From Peptostreptococcaceae bacterium (GTDB lineage Bacteria > Bacillota_A > Clostridia > Peptostreptococcales > Acidaminobacteraceae): a stretch of DNA of 5,597 nt. Under the pieces are notes generated by a model that saw only the letters and a list, made by a program, of their open reading frames with translations, was not told where the DNA came from and searched no databases. Both the position numbers and the translations under genes were made by a program. Below, in pieces: positions 1-5,597 of this stretch. The DNA lies in NCBI GenBank assembly GCA_013619035.1, contig JABXKX010000418.1, positions 1 to 5,597 of the forward strand, given 5' to 3'. Positions within the stretch are counted from its first letter, which is position 1, and every line of letters starts with the position of its first letter.

Positions 1-9
1 CCTATAAAC

Positions 10-14
10 GGAGG
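10..14 (+). promoter_or_regulatory. Ribosome binding site of the arsR-family gene
   Basis: A perfect GGAGG core lies 5 bases before the ATG at 20. A GTG at 14 is in the same frame but shares its first base with this core, so it cannot serve as the start while the core pairs with 16S rRNA. This fixes the start at 20. Confidence 0.8.
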
Positions 15-19
15 TGTGT

Positions 20-355
20 ATGAATAAAGATTATATTACAGAAGAAGATATTCAAAGTACCTTAGAAAAGTTTAATCAAATGGCACCTATATTTTCTGTT
101 TTATCAGATGAAAACAGACAACTCATTATCACGGAATTAGGCAGGTGTGATAAATTAAATGTAACAGAAATAAGTGGATTGGTGCCTTTGTCTAGACCTG
201 CGATATCACATCATCTAAAGACTTTAAGGTTAGCAGGCATTGTTGAATCCAAGAAACAAGGCACAGAAAATTATTACTTTTTAACCATCAAATCAACCAT
301 AGATGACATCAAAGAATTAATAGATTTAATTGAAAAATCTTGTCATCTAATATAA
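20..355 (+). CDS. ArsR/SmtB-family winged-helix transcriptional regulator
   Basis: A 111-residue dimeric DNA-binding repressor of the ArsR/SmtB type, expected in the cytoplasm. Residues about 21-40 (APIFSVLSDENRQLIITEL) match the family's opening helices. The recognition helix is about 57-70 (LSRPAISHHLKTLR), followed by the beta wing at 74-88 (IVESKKQGTENYYFL). The classic metal site, a CxC pair in the third helix (ELCVCDL), is absent; the matching stretch is GRCDKL with one cysteine (C43). The only other cysteine is C108, near the C-terminus. A metal signal of the standard ArsR type is therefore unlikely, and a redox, aldehyde or unknown signal is possible. The start at 20 is chosen from the GGAGG at 10-14. 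The stop overlaps the next gene's ribosome site, and the gene probably heads or belongs to the operon with the aldehyde dehydrogenase, glpP and glpK. It may repress its own operon, but its operator would lie left of the window. Confidence 0.88.
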   Translation: MNKDYITEEDIQSTLEKFNQMAPIFSVLSDENRQLIITELGRCDKLNVTEISGLVPLSRPAISHHLKTLRLAGIVESKKQGTENYYFLTIKSTIDDIKELIDLIEKSCHLI

Positions 356-360
356 GGAGG
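354..360 (+). promoter_or_regulatory. Strong ribosome binding site of the aldehyde dehydrogenase gene
   Basis: AAGGAGG matches the anti-Shine-Dalgarno sequence fully and lies 5 bases before the ATG at 366. It overlaps the TAA stop of the upstream regulator (353-355), which suggests translational coupling. It also favours 366 over the in-frame ATG at 378. Confidence 0.8.
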
Positions 361-365
361 CGCTC

Positions 366-1730
366 ATGATCTCGGAAATGATAGATAAGCAACAAACCTA
401 TTTCCATGAAGGACATACAAAGTCTTTAAGATTTAGAATGGGTCAATTAGAGAAATTAAGAGATGGTATTAAAAAATATGAAAATGAAATTATGGAGGCG
501 TTGTATCAGGATCTAAGAAAACCTGGATTTGAAGCGTATACCAGTGAGATTGGTTTTTTATTGGAATCTATTTCTTATACACTTAAACATTTAAAATCTT
601 GGATGAAACCAAAAAAACGACAAATGCCATTTCATCAAATAGGTTCAAAAGGTATGCTGACATATGAACCCTTCGGCACGGTTTTAATAATTGGACCATT
701 TAATTATCCGTTCCAATTATTGATAGAACCGATGATTGGTGCAATCGCATCAGGCAATACGGTTATTCTAAAACCATCAAGCGATACACCGCATACAGAA
801 GCGGTGACTGTAAAACTGATAAAAGAAGTGTTTGATGATCGGTATATTGATATTGTCACAGGTGGTAGAGAAATCACATCAGAACTGATCCATAGTGACT
901 TTGATTATATATTCTTCACTGGCAGTGTGGCTGTCGGAAAAATTGTGATGGCAGCAGCAGCGGAACACTTAACACCGGTCACTTTGGAACTTGGTGGCAA
1001 AAGCCCAACGATAGTTGATGAGAAAGCACATATTGAGTTGGCAGCAAAACGCATCGCATGGGGGAAGTTTTTAAATGCAGGACAAACCTGTATTGCACCA
1101 GATTATGTTTATGTTCATGAAAAAATAGCCGTTCAATTTAAGATGGCTCTTAAAAAACACATCACAGCCTTTTATGGAGAATCGGTTATTAATAGCCCTG
1201 ATTATGGACGTATTGTATCTCAAAAACACTATGACCGGTTGAAAATGCTTATAGAGGAAGATAAAGTGTTTACGGGTGGTCAAATGGATGCTGAGACGTT
1301 GTTTATTGAACCCACAGTACTCGAAAATGTGACTTGGTACAATCCGGTCATGGCAGATGAAATCTTTGGACCTATCCTGCCAATTTTGACTTATTGTGAT
1401 CTGAATCAAGTGATTGAAGAGATTAACAGCCATGCTAAACCATTGGCACTTTATTTATTTACCCAAAGTAAAAAAGTAGAACGTGAAGTATTAACAAGAA
1501 CATCATCAGGTGGCGTAGCAGTTAATGATACCATCACTCATATTATCTCGCCACACTTACCATTCGGTGGCGTAGGACATTCTGGTATGGGTGCTTATCA
1601 TGGTAAGTATAGTTTTTACACTTTTTCACATCAGAAAAGTGTGATCAAAAAAACCAATGCCTTTGATTTGAAATTAGTTTATCCGCCTTATAAGAATAAA
1701 TTAAAACTCGTCAAACATATTATGAAATAG
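366..1730 (+). CDS. Class 3 (ALDH3-type) NAD(P)-dependent aldehyde dehydrogenase
   Basis: Oxidises an aldehyde to the carboxylic acid with NAD+ or NADP+. At 454 residues it has the usual length of the compact ALDH3 branch. All catalytic parts are visible: the oxyanion Asn N113 in GPFNYPF, the cofactor-loop motif FTGSVAVGK around 184-192, the general base E208 in LELGGKSP and the nucleophile C242 in NAGQTCIAPDY. These sit one residue before N114, E209 and C243 of mammalian ALDH3A1, so the alignment is essentially ungapped. The C-terminal LPFGGVGHSGMGAYHGKYSF block and the basic tail with YPPYKNKLKL are also typical of bacterial ALDH3 proteins. I see no signal peptide. The substrate cannot be read from the sequence. 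The ALDH3 family often takes medium or long aliphatic or aromatic aldehydes, while the glp neighbours would fit a glycerol-derived aldehyde. It lies 10 bases after the ArsR-type gene and 8 bases before glpP, so co-transcription is likely. Confidence 0.93.
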   Translation: MISEMIDKQQTYFHEGHTKSLRFRMGQLEKLRDGIKKYENEIMEALYQDLRKPGFEAYTSEIGFLLESISYTLKHLKSWMKPKKRQMPFHQIGSKGMLTYEPFGTVLIIGPFNYPFQLLIEPMIGAIASGNTVILKPSSDTPHTEAVTVKLIKEVFDDRYIDIVTGGREITSELIHSDFDYIFFTGSVAVGKIVMAAAAEHLTPVTLELGGKSPTIVDEKAHIELAAKRIAWGKFLNAGQTCIAPDYVYVHEKIAVQFKMALKKHITAFYGESVINSPDYGRIVSQKHYDRLKMLIEEDKVFTGGQMDAETLFIEPTVLENVTWYNPVMADEIFGPILPILTYCDLNQVIEEINSHAKPLALYLFTQSKKVEREVLTRTSSGGVAVNDTITHIISPHLPFGGVGHSGMGAYHGKYSFYTFSHQKSVIKKTNAFDLKLVYPPYKNKLKLVKHIMK

Positions 1731-1738
1731 AGGTAAAA

Positions 1739-2290
1739 ATGACACTATTTGATCGATTAATTGAACATCCAATTATAGGTGCCATCAACACCGATACTAT
1801 TATTTCACAATCACCTTGTGAAGTCTTTTTTATCCTCGGTGGTGAAATAAGTGAACTGGGTGCTAAAATAACAGAACTTCAAGCACAAAAGAAGTTGGTA
1901 TTTGTTCATATGGATTTGATACAAGGTATTAAGTCTGATGTAGCAGGACTGAAATACATAAAACAAGTCTTTAATCCTACCGGTATTATTACAACGCATA
2001 GTCGTTTGATATCGGAAGCGAAATCACTTGGATTATTTGCTATTCTCAGATTATTTTTATTGGACAGTAAAAATTTGAAATCCGGTATCCGGTTAGTAGA
2101 AAAATGTAATCCTGATGCAGTAGAAGTTCTGCCAGGTGCACTTCATAAAGCAACAAAATTGATTATTGAAGAAACGAGAACACCTGTTATTTCAGGTGGT
2201 TTGATTATGGATAAAGAAGACGTTATCAATAGTTTGAAAGTTGGCGCCATAGGCGTTTCAACAAGCAATGTATCACTTTGGTCTATTTAG
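1739..2290 (+). CDS. glpP: Glycerol-3-phosphate-responsive transcription antiterminator GlpP
   Basis: A cytoplasmic RNA-binding regulator of 183 residues. The Bacillus protein, of similar length, binds glycerol-3-phosphate and then lets RNA polymerase pass a terminator in the leader of glp mRNAs. Family blocks appear in order: FVHMDLIQGI (55-64), GIITTHSRLI (82-91), LRLFLLDS (103-110), VEVLPGALHK (128-137), ISGGLI (151-156) and the C-terminal VGAIGVSTSNVSLW (168-181). These give the repeating beta-alpha pattern of the family's barrel. The start ATG follows a modest GAGGT site, 8 bases after the aldehyde dehydrogenase stop. The gene ends 9 bases before glpK, leaving no room for a leader terminator there. 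If GlpP controls this operon, its target should be upstream of the ArsR-type gene, outside the window, or at another locus such as glpD or glpF. The identity is clear; the RNA target is inferred. Confidence 0.93.
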   Translation: MTLFDRLIEHPIIGAINTDTIISQSPCEVFFILGGEISELGAKITELQAQKKLVFVHMDLIQGIKSDVAGLKYIKQVFNPTGIITTHSRLISEAKSLGLFAILRLFLLDSKNLKSGIRLVEKCNPDAVEVLPGALHKATKLIIEETRTPVISGGLIMDKEDVINSLKVGAIGVSTSNVSLWSI

Positions 2291-3799
<1,509 letters not shown>

Positions 3800-3832
3800 A
3801 AAAAGAGCTGTGACACTGTCACAGCTCTTTTT
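3800..3832. terminator. Bidirectional intrinsic terminator between glpK and the peroxiredoxin gene
   Basis: A perfect inverted repeat: a 15-base arm at 3800-3814 (AAAAAGAGCTGTGAC), a 3-base loop (ACT) and the complementary arm at 3818-3832, which ends in TTTTT. The A-run on the left arm becomes a U-run on the other strand. The hairpin can therefore stop both the glycerol operon (+) and the converging peroxiredoxin transcript (-). It begins directly after the glpK stop. Confidence 0.95.
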
Positions 3833-3857
3833 CCGGATTGTAATAATTTTGGTTGTA

Positions 3858-3892
3858 TTAATATAGTGTTATATTAAGAAAAGACTTAATAT
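3858..3892. repeat. Overlapping AT-rich inverted repeats after the peroxiredoxin gene
   Basis: Three arms can form two mutually exclusive hairpins. TTAATATA (3858-3865) pairs perfectly with TATATTAA (3870-3877) across a GTGT loop. ATATTAAG (3871-3878) pairs perfectly with CTTAATAT (3885-3892) across a 6-base loop. The middle arm is shared. No T-run follows, so neither hairpin is a standard terminator. It lies in the 3' untranslated part of the peroxiredoxin message. The arms are nearly all A and T, so chance is a real alternative. The rest of 3833-3900 shows no gene. Confidence 0.5.
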
Positions 3893-3900
3893 TAGTGGGC

Positions 3901-4422
3901 TTATAATAATGCGTCGCCTTCTTCCCAATCAACAGGGCAAAGACCACCAGTTTCAAGAGCTTGTAAAACTCTTAATGTTTCATCTACAGATCTGCCGACA
4001 TTCAAGTCATGAACAACAGAGTACTGTAATACACCATCAGGATTGATGATGAATAATCCTCTTAAAGCAATACCGGATTCTTCTATTAGAATACCGTAGT
4101 CCTCTGATACTTTTTTAGTCATATCAGATGCCAATGGGAAGTTGATAGGCCCTAAATCACCATTGATCCAAGCTTTATGAGAATGTTCTGAATCAACACT
4201 CACACCAACCACTTCAGCACCAAGTGCTTTGAATTTTTCAATGTGTTTAGAGTAACCCGTAATTTCTGTTGGGCATACAAATGTAAAATCTAATGGATAG
4301 AAAAATAATACCAACCATTTACCTTTGTAATCTTCTAACTTAACTTCTACAAAATCTTTTCCATCACCTGTTACGGCATTTAATTTAAAATCTGGAGCGG
4401 ATTTTCCTACTAATCTTGTCAT
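3901..4422 (-). CDS. Typical 2-Cys peroxiredoxin (AhpC/Prx1 type)
   Basis: A cytoplasmic thiol peroxidase that reduces hydrogen peroxide and organic or nitrogen peroxides. The peroxidatic cysteine C50 lies in the signature P43-x3-T47-x2-C50 ([12 protein letters not shown]), with the active-site arginine R121 in ALRGLFIIN. The resolving cysteine C162 is in GGLCPVDW, so this is a typical 2-Cys enzyme that forms an intersubunit disulfide. The protein is 173 residues and stops only 11 residues after C162. It lacks the C-terminal YF helix, and the GGLG motif is GDLG (88-91), features expected of an enzyme that resists overoxidation. The reductant is not encoded nearby: there is no ahpF, thioredoxin or rubredoxin gene in view. 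The ATG at 4422 has an imperfect GGCGGT ribosome site 7 bases upstream. It is a single-gene unit with its own promoter at 4455-4483 and converges on glpK. It may be called ahpC, prx or bcp-like in databases; the class is certain, the symbol is not. Confidence 0.95.
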   Translation of the reverse strand: MTRLVGKSAPDFKLNAVTGDGKDFVEVKLEDYKGKWLVLFFYPLDFTFVCPTEITGYSKHIEKFKALGAEVVGVSVDSEHSHKAWINGDLGPINFPLASDMTKKVSEDYGILIEESGIALRGLFIINPDGVLQYSVVHDLNVGRSVDETLRVLQALETGGLCPVDWEEGDALL

Positions 4423-4429
4423 ATATTGA

Positions 4430-4435
4430 ACCGCC
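4430..4435 (-). promoter_or_regulatory. Imperfect ribosome binding site of the peroxiredoxin gene
   Basis: Read on the - strand, GGCGGT has one mismatch to GGAGGT and lies 7 bases before the ATG. It is weaker than the sites of the + strand genes but well placed, and it supports the start at 4422. Confidence 0.55.
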
Positions 4436-4454
4436 GTATGTGTTTTACAAGACT

Positions 4455-4483
4455 ATTATAGTATACATTGTATATTAAATCAA
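4455..4483 (-). promoter_or_regulatory. Vegetative (sigma-A type) promoter of the peroxiredoxin gene
   Basis: On the - strand the -35 element TTGATT (4478-4483; 4 of 6 to TTGACA) is followed by a spacer of exactly 17 bases and a perfect -10 TATAAT (4455-4460). Transcription should begin near 4448, giving a leader of about 26 bases that carries the ribosome site. The match, spacing and position upstream of the only nearby gene make this a confident call. Confidence 0.87.
4461..4475. promoter_or_regulatory. Candidate operator: 7-1-7 inverted repeat in the peroxiredoxin promoter spacer
   Basis: Read on the - strand, ATATACA-A-TGTATAC is an inverted repeat with 6 of 7 arm positions complementary. 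It lies wholly between the -10 and -35 elements, where a bound protein would block polymerase. A 7-1-7 layout is typical of Fur/PerR-family sites, and PerR often controls peroxiredoxins in Gram-positive bacteria. The sequence matches the Bacillus PerR consensus TTATAAT-N-ATTATAA at only 8 of 14 arm positions, so the regulator is inferred and may be another dimer. Confidence 0.5.
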
Positions 4484-4520
4484 TACCAAAAATGTAATTG
4501 TTACAATTAAATTTAAATAT

Positions 4521-4544
4521 AAAAAATAACCCCTAAGGATTATT
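4521..4544 (-). terminator. Probable intrinsic terminator overlapping the stop of the diguanylate cyclase gene
   Basis: On the - strand, AATAATCC (4544-4537) can pair with GGGTTATT (4532-4525) with one G-U pair, across a TTAG loop that contains the first bases of the stop region. A run of T follows directly. The stem is short and AT-rich, so strength is uncertain, but its position at the gene end and before the peroxiredoxin promoter fits termination. Confidence 0.5.
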
Positions 4545-5597
4545 AGTTTTATCGGTATACATATGTTCATCTGCTATATTATATAAAACATCAAGATTAG
4601 CGCCATCTGTAGGAAACATAGAAGTACCAATAGATATATTGATGGATATTTTAGGCTCTTCCAAAATGCTATAGTTTTTAATCGTTTCTTTAAATCTTAA
4701 TGCAATAGAATCTAGTAATGCTTTATCTGTTATGTTCTCAAGAATAATAACGAATTCATCACCGCCGATTCTAAATATTTCCTGACCTGCTCTTAGTTCC
4801 AGTTTCATTTTATTAGCAAAATTAATCAGGATTTCATCACCGGATTTATGCCCATAGGTATCGTTTATTAATTTGAAATGGTCAATGTCAATCACGATAA
4901 TACCAATGTTGTACTGATTGATTTTTGCGATTTTAAACAAACCATCCGAATATTTATAGAGATAATGTCGATTGTAAAGTCCTGTTAAAGAATCATGATT
5001 GGCATTGTGTTTATTAAATGCTGTATCCATATAAAGTGTATAAAATTTAAATCCAATCCAAACAGAGAAAACAATAATTGAAAATGGTATTAAAGTAAAC
5101 CAGAAGGTTCCTTGACTCCATCCGTCAGATGGCTGGATATAAATATCCCAAGAGAAAAAATCATTTGAGAGATTAAATTCCAAATCTCTACTATCGTGTT
5201 CATATTTCCTTGAATAAACAATATCCGTCTCAGTGTTTATTCTTAAATAGACCTTAAACTGCTCTTCTAAATCACTGAGGAAATTATAAAACTGATCCCC
5301 ATCAAAAACAATACTGATTTGACCAAAATAAACTTCCTCTCGAATCAGTGGCAGTCTAATGATGAAACCAATACCACCTTGTACCAATTGAACGGGACCT
5401 TGCATGATACTGATGCCTTCATTTTTAACTTTTAGAATCATATCTTTTTGACCCTCAATTTTACTTAGATCGGTGCCGATGGCCATACTATTGCTTTCAG
5501 GCGGATAGTTCCAAATAATGGTTGTATCTTCAATAATACCGACATTTCGAATAAAAGTATTGCTGTCTTTGAATAATAAATCAAGATATTTATAAAC
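4533..5597 (-). CDS. CHASE-GGDEF membrane sensor diguanylate cyclase (5' end outside window)
   Basis: Makes the second messenger cyclic di-GMP from two GTP, under control of an extracytoplasmic sensor. The frame is open to the right edge: 354 residues are visible, numbered here from the edge. Residues 1 to about 160 match a CHASE sensor domain, with YPPESNSMAIGTDL (31-44), GPVQLVQGG (67-75) and the closing W-x-IYIQPSDGW pattern. A hydrophobic segment at about 163-189 is the membrane helix. The GGDEF domain begins at DSLTGLYNR (202-210), has VIDIDHFKLINDTYGH and an intact active-site GGDEF at 278-282 (bases 4752-4766). The inhibitory I-site, RxxD in active family members, reads RAGQ (269-272), so product feedback may be weak or absent. 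There is no EAL or HD-GYP domain after it. The ATG at 5484-5486 falls inside the CHASE domain and is not the start; a first membrane helix is expected beyond the edge. The ligand is unknown. Confidence 0.9.
   Translation of the reverse strand, partial: VYKYLDLLFKDSNTFIRNVGIIEDTTIIWNYPPESNSMAIGTDLSKIEGQKDMILKVKNEGISIMQGPVQLVQGGIGFIIRLPLIREEVYFGQISIVFDGDQFYNFLSDLEEQFKVYLRINTETDIVYSRKYEHDSRDLEFNLSNDFFSWDIYIQPSDGWSQGTFWFTLIPFSIIVFSVWIGFKFYTLYMDTAFNKHNANHDSLTGLYNRHYLYKYSDGLFKIAKINQYNIGIIVIDIDHFKLINDTYGHKSGDEILINFANKMKLELRAGQEIFRIGGDEFVIILENITDKALLDSIALRFKETIKNYSILEEPKISINISIGTSMFPTDGANLDVLYNIADEHMYTDKTNNP

Noticed and set aside
14..19. GTG start for the ArsR-type gene
   Set aside because: It shares its first base with the GGAGG ribosome core, which is correctly spaced for the ATG at 20. 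The two extra residues (M, C) add nothing conserved.
1071..1433. 120-codon open frame on the - strand inside the aldehyde dehydrogenase gene
   Set aside because: It lies wholly opposite the conserved catalytic region of a confident gene. Its product resembles no family I know, and no ribosome site was apparent.
1811..1999. 62-codon open frame on the - strand inside glpP
   Set aside because: Opposite conserved glpP codons and with no recognisable protein features; a shadow frame.
3871..3892. A separate intrinsic terminator for the peroxiredoxin gene
   Set aside because: The stem is nearly all A-T and no T-run follows on the - strand. The hairpin at 3800-3832 is a far better terminator for the same transcript.
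5484..5486. Start codon of the diguanylate cyclase gene
   Set aside because: The frame continues to the window edge with conserved CHASE residues upstream, so this Met is internal.

Overview
The window looks like chromosomal DNA from a low-GC Gram-positive bacterium (Bacillota, probably Clostridia-like). The basis is AT-rich codon choice, strong GGAGG-type ribosome sites, a GlpP-type antiterminator, and a textbook TTGA(17 bp)TATAAT promoter. The species cannot be named from this evidence. Every complete gene reads in the standard code and none ends in TGA.

Left block, + strand, 1-3832: four tightly packed genes that look like one transcription unit. They are an ArsR-family repressor (20-355), a class 3 aldehyde dehydrogenase (366-1730), the glycerol-3-phosphate-responsive antiterminator GlpP (1739-2290) and glycerol kinase GlpK (2300-3799). 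The gaps are 8-10 bases and each gene has its own ribosome site. The unit closes at a strong, symmetrical terminator at 3800-3832. Its promoter and any leader lie beyond the left edge. The set suggests glycerol uptake and phosphorylation combined with removal of an aldehyde. GlpP would sense glycerol-3-phosphate, the product of GlpK, and the ArsR protein would add a second transcriptional input. The aldehyde substrate and the ArsR signal are not readable from the sequence.

Middle and right, - strand, 3833-5597: a typical 2-Cys peroxiredoxin (3901-4422) converges on glpK and shares the bidirectional terminator. Its promoter at 4455-4483 is clear and holds a 7-1-7 inverted repeat between the -35 and -10 elements, a good place for a Fur/PerR-type or other dimeric repressor. 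Upstream of it is the 3' part of a membrane sensor diguanylate cyclase (extracytoplasmic CHASE domain, one visible membrane segment, GGDEF domain). Its frame stays open to the right edge, so its true start is outside the window. A weaker terminator overlaps its stop codon and separates it from the peroxiredoxin gene.

I saw no RNA genes, CRISPR arrays, insertion sequences, phage genes or origins. The most interesting points are the unusual arsR-aldehyde dehydrogenase-glpP-glpK unit, the regulatory residues of GlpK (allosteric loop kept, phosphorylatable His missing), the peroxiredoxin operator and the degenerate inhibitory site of the cyclase. I did not find evidence for a wholly new system.
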